Shown here: positions 1 to 7,814 of the stretch, piece after piece
How the letters are laid out: every line of letters starts with the position of its first letter
Numbering within the stretch: position 1 is the stretch's first letter
Assembly (NCBI GenBank): GCA_036508635.1
Contig: DATCGY010000267.1
Location: 1-26,106, forward strand
DNA: 26,106 nt
Reading direction: 5' to 3'
Source of the DNA: FEN-727 sp036508635
GTDB taxonomy: Bacteria > Actinomycetota > Geothermincolia > Fen-727 > Anoxymicrobiaceae
Translations under genes and position numbers: made by a program
The notes under the pieces: generated by a model
Database searches by the model: none
What the model was told of the DNA's origin: nothing
The model's input: the letters and a program-made list of their open reading frames with translations, nothing else

Positions 1-1
1 G

Positions 2-412
2 CACGAACTAGGGAATCTCACGTACACACACAGTTCGTATCTATCCAGCAACTCGACGGTGGTCTCAGGGCTCGAGCGCACCGACGCGGCGGTCAGCAAG
101 GCGGCAGGCGTCTCTACAAAGCCTTACATGCGTCTTCCTTACGGCTCCATGACCTCAAGCCTGCTCTCGGCGGTGAACCGAGCTGGATACGCAAGCGTGA
201 CCTGGAACGTCGACCCAATGGAATGGGCGGCGCTGCCTCCTGAACAGGTTGTGAGCAATACCATGGGCGAGATGAAGCCTGGTTCGATCATCCTGCTCTA
301 TGCGCTCAGCGCCCAGCGGGAAGAACAGGAATTGCCGATGCTGATAAAGGCAATCCGGGACAGCGGCATGGAGATAGCACCGCTCTCCGAAGTCCTGTTT
401 CTCGGCCACTAA
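2..412 (+). CDS. Polysaccharide deacetylase-like (NodB homology) protein, C-terminal part, probably inactive
   Basis: The reading frame is open from the window edge, so the gene starts upstream; a GTG at 59 is internal. The first residues are HELGNLTYTHSSYLS, matching motif 2 of carbohydrate esterase family 4 (usually GNHTYTH). Next come MRLPYG (motif 3, usually RxPYG), WNVDPMEW (motif 4, usually WxxDxxDW) and PGSIILLYALS (motif 5, usually LLHD). Active family members remove N-acetyl groups from peptidoglycan or chitin-like polymers using a metal held by the two motif-2 histidines and a motif-5 catalytic histidine. Here the first motif-2 His is Leu and the motif-5 His is Tyr. The fold therefore looks intact but catalysis is doubtful; a binding or structural role is possible. 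The N-terminal motif 1 is outside the window. Family assignment is firm; loss of activity is inferred. Confidence 0.82.
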   Translation, partial: HELGNLTYTHSSYLSSNSTVVSGLERTDAAVSKAAGVSTKPYMRLPYGSMTSSLLSAVNRAGYASVTWNVDPMEWAALPPEQVVSNTMGEMKPGSIILLYALSAQREEQELPMLIKAIRDSGMEIAPLSEVLFLGH

Positions 413-461
413 ACCCCGGTCAAGACCCAGACCGTTGTCTTCCTATTGTCTTAAAGTGCAG

Positions 462-563
462 GGTGAGGGGTACTTTATTCCGTAGAACTCCGCAGCGGAC
501 CTGCATCTGACATGCATCCCTCTCTTTCCGCGAGGACCTCGAGGGAAAAACGTACCCCTCGCC
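462..563. repeat. Inverted repeat pair, about 12-bp arms
   Basis: Arms at 462-473 (containing GAGGGGTAC) and 552-563 (containing GTACCCCTC) are inverse complements with one G-T wobble. A smaller hairpin, TTTCC/GGAAA with inner CGAG/CTCG, sits inside the right half near 528-547. The unit fills most of the 189-bp gap between the plus-strand deacetylase and the minus-strand SCP-2 gene. No T-run follows on either strand, so it does not read as an ordinary terminator. It could be a small structured RNA, a decayed miniature element with terminal repeats, or chance. Confidence 0.35.
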
Positions 564-601
564 CCCCGGCTCAAGAGGCGTGTGACACGGGTCAAACGTA
601 C

Positions 602-1162
602 CTAGGTCAGGAATTTATCTCCGAGTTCACTGACAATGGTGCGAAGTTCGTCTGTCTCAGCCGGGGAGAGATCGGTCGGGAACTTGCCTCCCACCTCGGC
701 ACTGAGGTCTGTGAGGCGCTGGGACGCCTTTACGGCTCGGACTATCTTGGGGAGGTCGCCCTTGAGTTTGAGCTTGCCCTGCATCATGCCTTTTACCGCG
801 TCGAGCTCCTTCTTGCCTACTTGAACCCAGCGATCGAGAGCCCCCGTAATGACAAAGTCGCCGTTCTCGCCGACCTCGGCCGGGACTATTTGCGCTGAAC
901 GGCACTCCCCGTGCCAGAGATCGAGCAGGACGTAGAGGTCGATGTCGAGGCCATGCTCCGGATCGGCCAGGACGTGAAGGACGACAGTGCCTTCCCAGTC
1001 CTTGGCCGCTTCCTTGTACGGCTGGTCGTTCTGGATTAACTTCTCGTACAACGATACCCATTCGGGAGTGAAATAGATGTACGGTGGTGGTGCTTTCAGC
1101 CTCTTTGCGAGTTCCGCCGCGTACTCGCTCTGCCATTCATCCGAGCTGTACTGGATCGCCAT
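602..1162 (-). CDS. SCP-2 sterol-carrier-like protein (lipid-binding)
   Basis: This is a 186-residue protein with ATG preceded by AAAGGAGGG about 6 nt upstream. The central and C-terminal part resembles the SCP-2 domain: a beta-rich segment with VVLHVLADPEHG and a GDFVITGALDRW strand-turn-strand, then the typical late helix motif MMQGKLKLKGDLPKIV around residues 128-143. SCP-2 domains form a hydrophobic tunnel that binds fatty acyl or other lipids. In bacteria they occur alone or fused to other domains, and the ligand is rarely known. No signal peptide or membrane segment is seen, so it should be cytosolic. Both neighbours are on the plus strand, so it is probably transcribed alone. The tail after the KLKGDLPKI helix (about 40 residues) looks helical. 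The family call is fairly secure; the ligand is unknown. Confidence 0.8.
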   Translation of the reverse strand: MAIQYSSDEWQSEYAAELAKRLKAPPPYIYFTPEWVSLYEKLIQNDQPYKEAAKDWEGTVVLHVLADPEHGLDIDLYVLLDLWHGECRSAQIVPAEVGENGDFVITGALDRWVQVGKKELDAVKGMMQGKLKLKGDLPKIVRAVKASQRLTDLSAEVGGKFPTDLSPAETDELRTIVSELGDKFLT

Positions 1163-1566
1163 TGCAAGCCCTCCTTTGTCCTCTGTCCTATGATGTCAGA
1201 CCGTTTCCTGGTCGGTACCACAATCAGATCGCTGACACGGAGAAAAAGACTTACCTGCAGCTATTAACCGTCACCGGGCGTGATATTCCGCACTTACGGT
1301 AAATAACGGCTGCGATTATAACATGAAAGCGAGCAAAAGCTCCTCGTTTTTCAATCGTATTTTGCAAGCCCCGGAACTAACAGGGAAATGACCGGTAGAT
1401 AGAGAAATACTGCCGTGGGAAGATAGATCAAGCTAAGGACTGGGGGTGGTAGATCTAGCGGTGCAAGCCACTGTTCCGGTTGTTCTATCATCCTGGAGTG
1501 GATTCTCACGGATTCCTGGAACCTCATGTGTAATCGGGTGGAGTGCCCACTTGGAAAGGAGTTGGA
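1163..1566. other. Divergent intergenic region between SCP-2 and HdeD-like genes
   Basis: About 400 bp without a convincing gene. It is more AT-rich than its surroundings, as expected of a regulatory region serving two divergent genes. It holds a candidate plus-strand promoter (1294-1322), a short GAGC-AAAA-GCTC hairpin around 1330-1345 followed by a TTTTT run, and the AAAGGAG ribosome site of the next gene at its right end. Longer reading frames that enter the right half have poor composition and overlap the HdeD-like gene, so I do not call them. Confidence 0.5.
1294..1322 (+). promoter_or_regulatory. Candidate promoter for the HdeD-like gene
   Basis: A TTACGG box at 1294-1299 and TATAAC at 1317-1322 are separated by 17 bp. 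The -10 matches 5 of 6 consensus positions but the -35 is weak. The resulting leader would be about 240 nt and would pass through the short hairpin near 1330-1345. This is sequence inspection only. Confidence 0.25.
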
Positions 1567-2118
1567 ATGGAAGAGGCGTACATCGGCGTAAAGAACTGGT
1601 GGTCCTACCTCATAACTGGGGTCATCGCGATCATCTTCGGCATCATCCTCCTGGCGTGGCCCGCGTCGACGATCAAGGTGCTTGCATACGTTGTCGGAAT
1701 ACTCGCGCTCGTCATAGGCGCCGTCGAGACGATATGGGCGCTTGCGCTCCTTTTCAAAAAGGAAAAGATGGGGTTGCTGTTGGTGCGCGGCCTGGTCGGC
1801 GTGCTGGTCGGACTACTGTTGCTGACCAAAACCGGTTTCGCCCTCACGCTCGTCGTGGTTGTCATCGCCATATGGGCAATAGTATCCGGCGTTGTAGAGT
1901 TCATCGCGTCGCTCGAGATGCCACCCAAGTCCGGAAGGGGTTGGCTGGCGGTCAGCGGAGTTCTCACGATAATACTCGGGATACTGCTCGTCGCGCTTCC
2001 ACTCGAGACGGTATATGCGATTATCGTCATCCTCAGCATCTTCCTTTTCGTGGGCGCTATCGTGCGGTTCATCCTCGCGTTTTACGCTCGCAAGTTCGAA
2101 AAAGAGTTGCAGGCTTAA
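1567..2118 (+). CDS. HdeD family (DUF308) multi-pass membrane protein
   Basis: A 183-residue hydrophobic protein with about six membrane segments in three pairs. It starts with NWWSYLITGVIAIIFGI, and the repeated pattern 'GxxxIIxGIxLLxxP' recurs as GVLTIILGILLVALP near the end. This is typical of HdeD/DUF308. HdeD was first described as an acid-resistance membrane protein in enterobacteria; in other phyla the role is unproven. I chose ATG 1567 because AAAGGAG lies 5 nt before it; a GTG at 1543 in the same frame lies before this ribosome site. The C-terminus is short and charged (ARKFEKELQA) and probably cytoplasmic. The gene stands alone, 63 bp before the next plus-strand gene. Stress response is a guess from the family name. 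Confidence 0.85.
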   Translation: MEEAYIGVKNWWSYLITGVIAIIFGIILLAWPASTIKVLAYVVGILALVIGAVETIWALALLFKKEKMGLLLVRGLVGVLVGLLLLTKTGFALTLVVVVIAIWAIVSGVVEFIASLEMPPKSGRGWLAVSGVLTIILGILLVALPLETVYAIIVILSIFLFVGAIVRFILAFYARKFEKELQA

Positions 2119-2181
2119 AGAACCAGGCGTCAGTAAAGGTTATTACGTCAGTACTCCGTAGCTCGATTTACTGGAGGAGAC

Positions 2182-3258
2182 ATGATCGAGGTGGAGAGGT
2201 GTAACGAATGCGGCGTTCCGAGGCAGGTCGCCGACGATCACCAGTGGCTGGACAGCGGCGTGATCGTCTTGAAGAGCGATCCGCACTTGAGGATGGCGTT
2301 TGCCGAGAGTGAGAACCTGGACTACCTTTTCGACGTCATCGAAGAACTCATAGAGGTCCCTATTGAGCATCTCCTGATAGACATCGAGCGCAAAGGCACG
2401 CGCGATTACTTCAACCCCCTGATACCTCGCGAGGTCAAGGACATGTTGAAGTCGCGCGCGCTCGGCCTCGACCCGATCATCGATGCCCTGATAATGACCA
2501 ACAGGATAAACGGCCTCGGCAACTACGATCTCGTCAGCTATCGCTACGAGCTCGACAACGACGACTACATCACGGTCGTCAGCTACAACGCCTATTCCGT
2601 GCCGCTCGCGCTCGGAGACATGGCGGGTGGGTGCGAGGCCGTCGTCGAGCGCGAGTACAGCAAGGTCTCCCACAAGGAAGTGACGGCCGGGGTCTACGAG
2701 ATGACCGCCGCCGTGTCAGGTGTCCCGGCGGAGCTTCAGGACCGGCTGGAGCTTAAGGAGTACCACCTCAGAAAGGGCGAGGTCGCCCTCGAGAGATGCG
2801 CGACATGCGGGTGCCCCTCCGCATTGCGCGAGTTCAAGTGGGACCTCGAGAGGGGGACGATAACAAGCGCTTTGAACGGACGGCGCATGGCGATCGTCCA
2901 CCCGTCCGTCATCGACCCGGTGTTCGAGGAGCTCGAAGCGGAACTCGGCGAAGAGATCCCGAACGTGGTGATCGAGGCGCAACGCCAGATCACGAGGAGC
3001 GGGTTCTTTACAATCGACGAGATAGCCGACGGCGGGCGTTTCGCGGACCACCTGGCCCTGCGCGGCATGGGCAACCTGACGGAGTTTGAGATGAACGCGC
3101 GCGGGCTTCACCTCGAACTCGACAATGTCTGCATGCACCTGATGGTTGCGGGCATGGTCCAGGGTCTCTTCGAGATGTCTTACGGCGTCGAGTCGGATAT
3201 CGAGTGGGAGCTCACCGAAGAGGGCGACCTTCGGGTCGAGGTGACCCCTGAGGCCTGA
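2182..3258 (+). CDS. Hypothetical protein with two tandem CxxC-headed repeats
   Basis: This 358-residue soluble, acidic protein has a strong ribosome site (GGAGGAG) 3 nt before ATG. I do not recognise the family by name. It is an internal duplication: residues ~4-75 (CNECG at the start, then a 'GxI' strand, a helix DVIEELIEVPIEHLLIDIER and a Phe) match residues ~203-275 (CATCG, then FEELEAELGEEIPNVVIEAQR). Each half then continues with ~100 residues beginning GLGN/GMGN and ending in a pattern like 'ALGDMAGGCEAV' or 'VAGMVQGLFEMSYG'. The CxxC heads could form one zinc ribbon together or bind another cofactor. The tails faintly recall the V4R (4-vinyl reductase-like) small-molecule binding fold, but this is speculative. 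No membrane segment or signal peptide is present. It follows the HdeD-like gene by 63 bp and might share its transcript. Confidence 0.75.
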   Translation: MIEVERCNECGVPRQVADDHQWLDSGVIVLKSDPHLRMAFAESENLDYLFDVIEELIEVPIEHLLIDIERKGTRDYFNPLIPREVKDMLKSRALGLDPIIDALIMTNRINGLGNYDLVSYRYELDNDDYITVVSYNAYSVPLALGDMAGGCEAVVEREYSKVSHKEVTAGVYEMTAAVSGVPAELQDRLELKEYHLRKGEVALERCATCGCPSALREFKWDLERGTITSALNGRRMAIVHPSVIDPVFEELEAELGEEIPNVVIEAQRQITRSGFFTIDEIADGGRFADHLALRGMGNLTEFEMNARGLHLELDNVCMHLMVAGMVQGLFEMSYGVESDIEWELTEEGDLRVEVTPEA

Positions 3259-3337
3259 GGCTCCGAGGCCACCTCTAACTCGTCCTTCGATCCAGAAGGC
3301 ACCGCGGTCTCGTGTCACTGTCCGCGGTTGCCTTCGT

Positions 3338-6073
3338 TCACAGGTCAGTCGATGCGAATTCCGGTACGGGGTCGGCCGGGGTGCTCTTGTTCGGAAACCG
3401 GATGCCGGTGACATCGAGCGCGATGTACAGCAGTACCTTCGCCATGAAAGCGAGAGAACGGAAGCCTCTTATGGATGATGCGCCGCGGGCCCGCACCCTC
3501 ATCACAACTGGAACCTCGACCCACCTTATTCCGTTCATGTGCATGAGCACCAGGGACTCGGTCTCCGCGTAGCCGTTCGGGTAGTGTTGGACGAGGAACT
3601 CGAGGGCACGCACGTTCATCGCCCTGAACCCGGACGTTGTATCCCAGGTCAACTGGCCCGTGTTCCGCGTTACGACATTGGAAAGCAGGGTCGTCCCTAT
3701 TCGCCTGAGGAACGGCGGCTTGTAGCCATCGGTGCCCAGAAAGCGCGAGCCGATGGCGACGTCGGCGGTGCCCACCTGTAGAGGTTCGAGAAGAGGGAGG
3801 ATGTAGGAAGGGTTGTGCTGCCGATCACCGTCGACCTGGATGGCGTATGAATAGCCGCGCTCCAGCGCATGGACCATCCCCGTGCGTACGGCCGCTCCCA
3901 CCCCCGCATTTCCCCTGTGGGACATAACGGTTGCGCCAGCCCTTAAGGCTGCGTCGGTGGTGCAATCCACGGAGCCGTCGTCGACCACCAGCACGTCGAC
4001 GAACGGAGCCACTCGCCGGAGTTCGGCCACGACTTCACCTACATTCTCCGCCTCGTTGTAGCACGGTACGATAGCCAGCACACTACCTCCGGTGGGAGGT
4101 TCGGACTTGAAGGTGTCTAGATAGGCGTCCGTTCCGTCGGTCGGGACTTCGGGATGCGGTGCGCCATCGATGTCCCAAACGCCTTCGTCCGGGCCGGGTT
4201 TCTTTCCACCGGGCCTGAACCAGTCGATGAGGATCGCGGCCAGCGCCAGGAAGAGAAGAGAATAGACAACGTACCAGGGGATCACCGTCCCTTGAGACGT
4301 GACCCTGGCCGTCGCCGACGAGTTGAGATAGACGCTGTAGCTGCCGGTGGTGCCGACCGGCTTGTAGTTGGAAGTATCGATGCTCTGGCCTTGCGTCCCC
4401 GGCCCGCCCATCGACATTGCGCCGCCGCCCTGCCAGCTCGACACTATGACAAGCGTGGCGTTGCTTGCCGAGCTACCGTTCGAGCCGTCCGACTTCACTT
4501 CGTGGAACATGCCGCTGGTTGAGGCGCGGCCTGTGAGACCGGTGATGCAGTTGCCCAATCCGCCATCGGTGACGTACACGATCTGGTCTTTGGTCGTATT
4601 TGCCTTGACGATCTTCGCGAGCTTGACCAGGTCGGATGATATTACGGATTCACCTGACAGGGATTGCGAGCCCCTCGCGACGGAGCCATTGATAAGGCTG
4701 AGCAGTGTCGTGTCAGCCCTGGACAGGCCGCTGCTGGAGCTACCGGGGCCGCCGCCCATCCCCTGGGCGCCCGGAGGTCCGCCGGTGCCGTTCTGCTGGC
4801 CGGGAGGCTGGATGGTTCCGCCCGATGGCGGCTGCGGCATGCCGTTGCCGTTCTGAGCCTGTGCCGTCGTGGTGCCGGAGCTGCTCGTGCCGGATTTGCT
4901 TGTTGATATCTGCGTCGTCTGGTTCTGCGTGCTGGTCCCGAACTGTTGCGTACCCTGCTGTTGCTGTGTCTGTTGCTGCCCGGGAGGCTGGCCCGCGAAA
5001 GCCGGGCCGCCACCCACACCTCCACCGCCACTCGAATAGACCGGGTCGACGAGCAGGAAGAGGGCAACGGGAATCGCCATCGCGACGGTGACGAGAGCCA
5101 CACGTACAGCCCGGCTGTGAACGATGTCCGTCAAGCGCTCCGCGAGGAACCCGTGGAGGCCCGAGAGGGCCACCGCGCCAAGCATCGCCAGCGGCACGAA
5201 CACGTGGGCGTTCCAGAAACGGTCGGGATAGAAGAACACTATGGGAATAAACCCGAGCAGGAAGCACGGCAGCAGGTAGTACTTGCCTTTCTTGAAATAG
5301 CAGTACGCGAAACCCGCCAGCGCTACGGCCCATATCAGGATATGCACTGTGACGCCCGCCCCGTTGCTACTGTCGAATCCGAGCGACTTGTAATGGGTAA
5401 GGATCTGGATGCCCCATGGCAGCCATAGCAGGTACGCACCCGCCAGCACTTCGATGATCTCCTTGAACATCTGGCGCCTGTGGACGGCGTAGAGGAGAAG
5501 GCCGAGGGCGACGAGATGCCCCAGCGTAAGGTGGCTGTACAACGCCAAGGCGAGAAGCACCGCGGCCGCGACCTTTTTATTCCTGTCGACAGCCACGAAG
5601 ATAAGTGGCGTGAGTATCAATACGAGAGAAGCGGCGCTCTCGACGGCGGAGTGCCAGAACAGGAGGTAGATCGATGACAGCAATACGGTGCAGTAGAAAG
5701 CTGCCCTCGTTGAGAAGATCTTCCTCACCCCGTACCAGCTGCTCAGCATGAGGAGCGGGAAAGCCGCGAAGCTGACGAGCCTGGCCACGGTAACGATCGA
5801 TAACCCGAACTTCGTCAGGGTGAACATCAGGACGTGTAGCAACGGCGGGTATAGCTGGGCTCTTCCAGCAGGCGCGAATTCCCAGAATGAATGAAGGGCG
5901 ATGCCACCCGCGCTGGAATAACCGGAGGTAACGCCCACGTGGTAGTACATGTCCATGTGAACGGGGAATTTGTGCCAGTAAGTGATCGCCATGGCCAGTA
6001 TGAAAGCCATGACCGCGAAGGCCAGCCAGTCATACAGGTCCAACCCGGCGATCACCCTACGGATCCTGTTCAT
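3338..6073 (-). CDS. Membrane glycosyltransferase-like protein fused to a DPM1-like GT2 domain
   Basis: A 911-residue protein; ATG has GGGAG 8 nt upstream. Residues ~1-340 form a multi-pass membrane part with an early luminal 'HMDMYYH' motif, reminiscent of GT-C glycosyltransferases with Asp/His near the first loop. Residues ~345-450 are an extreme Gly/Gln/Ser/Thr/Pro-rich stretch, followed by a small extracytoplasmic domain (~455-590) and a further membrane segment (VVYSLLFLALAAILIDWF). Residues ~660-890 are a GT2 domain: AIVPCYNEAENV, VVDDGS, the QVDGDRQH metal site, IGSRF and GFRAMN. This order matches dolichyl/polyprenyl-phosphate mannose or glucose synthases. Such enzymes charge a lipid phosphate with a hexose from a nucleotide sugar on the cytoplasmic face. 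The membrane part could use that lipid-linked sugar outside. Its ATG overlaps the stop of the preceding ATPase remnant by 4 nt. Domain calls are firm; substrate and acceptor are unknown. Confidence 0.88.
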   Translation of the reverse strand: MNRIRRVIAGLDLYDWLAFAVMAFILAMAITYWHKFPVHMDMYYHVGVTSGYSSAGGIALHSFWEFAPAGRAQLYPPLLHVLMFTLTKFGLSIVTVARLVSFAAFPLLMLSSWYGVRKIFSTRAAFYCTVLLSSIYLLFWHSAVESAASLVLILTPLIFVAVDRNKKVAAAVLLALALYSHLTLGHLVALGLLLYAVHRRQMFKEIIEVLAGAYLLWLPWGIQILTHYKSLGFDSSNGAGVTVHILIWAVALAGFAYCYFKKGKYYLLPCFLLGFIPIVFFYPDRFWNAHVFVPLAMLGAVALSGLHGFLAERLTDIVHSRAVRVALVTVAMAIPVALFLLVDPVYSSGGGGVGGGPAFAGQPPGQQQTQQQQGTQQFGTSTQNQTTQISTSKSGTSSSGTTTAQAQNGNGMPQPPSGGTIQPPGQQNGTGGPPGAQGMGGGPGSSSSGLSRADTTLLSLINGSVARGSQSLSGESVISSDLVKLAKIVKANTTKDQIVYVTDGGLGNCITGLTGRASTSGMFHEVKSDGSNGSSASNATLVIVSSWQGGGAMSMGGPGTQGQSIDTSNYKPVGTTGSYSVYLNSSATARVTSQGTVIPWYVVYSLLFLALAAILIDWFRPGGKKPGPDEGVWDIDGAPHPEVPTDGTDAYLDTFKSEPPTGGSVLAIVPCYNEAENVGEVVAELRRVAPFVDVLVVDDGSVDCTTDAALRAGATVMSHRGNAGVGAAVRTGMVHALERGYSYAIQVDGDRQHNPSYILPLLEPLQVGTADVAIGSRFLGTDGYKPPFLRRIGTTLLSNVVTRNTGQLTWDTTSGFRAMNVRALEFLVQHYPNGYAETESLVLMHMNGIRWVEVPVVMRVRARGASSIRGFRSLAFMAKVLLYIALDVTGIRFPNKSTPADPVPEFASTDL

Positions 6074-6408
6074 ATCGACGGTCTCCCTTCAAGCGAATCT
6101 GTGAAATCTATGAGCTTCAGAGCCGGCCCGCCGTCGGTGGCTGCCCCGAACCTTCCGGTCATCCGAATGGCCTGATCCGTGACGTCGAGAATGCTCTCGT
6201 CATGTAACGCCATGTCTACGCGCCCGCCGCTTTCATCCGCGGGCCTGGTGAGGAATTCCACGACGTCACGTTTCAGGTCGCTGCCCGGGTTTCCGGTTGG
6301 TTCATCTTCGAGGATGACGTCGAGTTCGCGCGCCAACGCCCTCGCGGCTGCCATCCCCAGTGCATCACCTCCGCTCTGGTTGTCAGGTCGGTTCTCGAGG
6401 AGCTTCAT
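6070..6408 (-). pseudogene. Truncated LolD/MacB-type ABC ATPase (C-terminal half only)
   Basis: This 112-codon frame carries the second half of an ABC ATPase: a signature-like QSGGD, ARALARELDVILEDEPTGN (Walker B), and a switch motif ALHDESIL in place of VTHDESIL. It lines up with the intact ATPase at 25164-25853 (IARALAND..IILADEPTGN..VTHDESIL). The Walker A, Q-loop and first ~130 residues are missing. The D-loop NLD has become NPG and the signature is degraded (SGGDALGM). The frame is open upstream to 6474 without a good start. The stop overlaps the next gene's ATG as ATGA. Without Walker A it cannot hydrolyse ATP alone. I read it as a remnant of an exporter once linked to the neighbouring two-component genes; a short expressed protein remains possible. 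Confidence 0.65.
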
Positions 6409-6683
6409 CGTCTTCAGTCTTCCTTCCGTCTCAGTGTCCGTCTCTTTCTCGATGCACAGCTCTGTCGCTATGTCTCATCCCGTATTCTCGTGGGGGTGGG
6501 TTAAGCACGATTGGAAGGGATTTGGATTTTCGGTTAATTATTTGTAACGCGTCAGGGCACCCTGACATGGCGCAAGACGCTGTGGAAAAAGCTGGTTGGA
6601 ACCGTAAGACCCGGAGTGGCTTCCGGGCGGACCCCCGGTGAAGCGTCAACTGAGACTGGCCGGGTGAGAGATTCGACCGTGTT
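6409..6683. other. Gap between ATPase remnant and histidine kinase, with a short palindrome
   Basis: About 275 bp that hold no gene I can support. No Walker A segment belonging to the truncated ATPase was found here. A GTCAGGG-CA-CCCTGAC inverted repeat lies at 6551-6566, next to an AT-rich run (6528-6546). A second, imperfect GCTTC/GAAGC hairpin lies at about 6619-6644, just 3' of the kinase gene, but it lacks a T-run. These could be an operator and a weak terminator. Confidence 0.35.
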
Positions 6684-7814
6684 TCAGGGAACGGATGTCG
6701 GAACGGTGAACGAGATGGTCGTTCCCTCGCCCGCTTCGCTTTCCGCCCAGATATGGCCGCCACCCGCATTGACCAGTGTCCGCGCGATGGCCAGGCCGAG
6801 CCCCGTCCCACCGGTTGACCTTGTCCTTGATTTGTCCGTCCTGTAGAAGCGCTCGAAGATGAAGGGAAGATCCTCGCGGTCGATTCCGGGCCCGTTGTCC
6901 GAGACAGCGAAGATGAGCCCGCTTTCCGTCGGCGTGACACTTACTGTAATGGCGCCACCCGCGGGAGTGTGCTGAAGGGAGTTCTTGACCAGGTTACTCA
7001 GAACCTGTGTCAGGCGGAAACGATCGGCGTCAATTCGCTCCAGGTCGTCTTCCAGGCGCACGTCGAGCGATACGCCTTTCCTCGCCAGCTCATTCTCGAA
7101 GCGCGACGCGACATCGTCGACGAATGCTTTCGGGTCAATGCTTTCGCATTGGAGGGTGAGTTGGCCAGCGTCGGCGAGCGTCAGCTGTTGCAGGTCTTCG
7201 ATAAGACGGGAGAGCATGAGAACGTCTCCCATGAGGTTTTCGAGCACTTCGGAGCCGGGCTCGAGGAGGCCGTCCTGCAGGGCTTCGAAATCGCCTCGCA
7301 GGGTCGTCAGCGGAGTCCTGAGCTCGTGCGCGATATCCGCCACCATGTTCTGCCTTAGAAGCTCGTTCTTTGCCAGCTTCTCCGAGAGCTTGTTGAATGC
7401 GATCGCGAGCTCCTCGATCTCGCGACCGCCGGCCACATCCACGGTATTACCGTACTCGCCGTCGGCGATGCTGCTGGTTGCGGCGGTAAGGGCCCCCAGG
7501 GGCTTGGAGATCCGGTTCGCCATGAAAAGGCTGAGCCCCATGGCCAGCACCAACCCCGCGATGCCGGCGACGAGGAAACAGATCCAGAGCCACGGCGGCA
7601 CTCCTTTTACAGGTGGTGGTGCGGGCGGCGGTGGCTCACCGGGAGGTGTCGAGTACTCTAGGCGGTGCTGTACCTCTCGAGAGGCCAGGACGAGCGCAAG
7701 CACGGCGGAAGTCACGACGCATACGATCGCAACCGCCAGTATCGCAAGAAAGAGTTTGGGCCCCAGGCCGAACTTCTTGCGCTTCTTACTTGTGTTTATC
7801 CTTTTCTTTCGCAT
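6684..7814 (-). CDS. Sensor histidine kinase (HAMP-HisKA-HATPase)
   Basis: A 376-residue membrane kinase. A basic N-terminus (MRKKRINTSKKRKK) precedes membrane helix 1 (~21-44), a short outside loop of about 30 residues with a proline run, membrane helix 2 (~76-99), HAMP (~99-150), the H-box DIAHELRTPL with phosphoryl-accepting His163, N-box LVKNSLQHTP (~275), G1 DNGPGI (306-311) and G2 GTGLGLAI (336-343). All catalytic motifs are intact. The sensing loop is too short for a folded domain, so it may sense the membrane or a partner protein. The start overlaps the regulator's 3' end by 29 nt, indicating translational coupling. It should phosphorylate the regulator encoded at 7786-8496. The ABC ATPase remnant downstream suggests the pair once controlled an exporter. 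Confidence 0.95.
   Translation of the reverse strand: MRKKRINTSKKRKKFGLGPKLFLAILAVAIVCVVTSAVLALVLASREVQHRLEYSTPPGEPPPPAPPPVKGVPPWLWICFLVAGIAGLVLAMGLSLFMANRISKPLGALTAATSSIADGEYGNTVDVAGGREIEELAIAFNKLSEKLAKNELLRQNMVADIAHELRTPLTTLRGDFEALQDGLLEPGSEVLENLMGDVLMLSRLIEDLQQLTLADAGQLTLQCESIDPKAFVDDVASRFENELARKGVSLDVRLEDDLERIDADRFRLTQVLSNLVKNSLQHTPAGGAITVSVTPTESGLIFAVSDNGPGIDREDLPFIFERFYRTDKSRTRSTGGTGLGLAIARTLVNAGGGHIWAESEAGEGTTISFTVPTSVP

Noticed and set aside
512..898. Plus-strand open frame of 128 codons
   Set aside because: It is antisense to the SCP-2 gene, which has a strong ribosome site and family motifs; the frame has no recognisable domain.
1330..1350. GAGC-AAAA-GCTC hairpin with TTTTT as a terminator
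   Set aside because: The stem is only 4 bp, and it lies in a divergent promoter region where no transcript needs to end.
1446..2204. Plus-strand open frame of 252 codons
   Set aside because: Out of frame with the HdeD-like gene and rich in Arg/His with no domain pattern; it is a shadow in GC-rich DNA.
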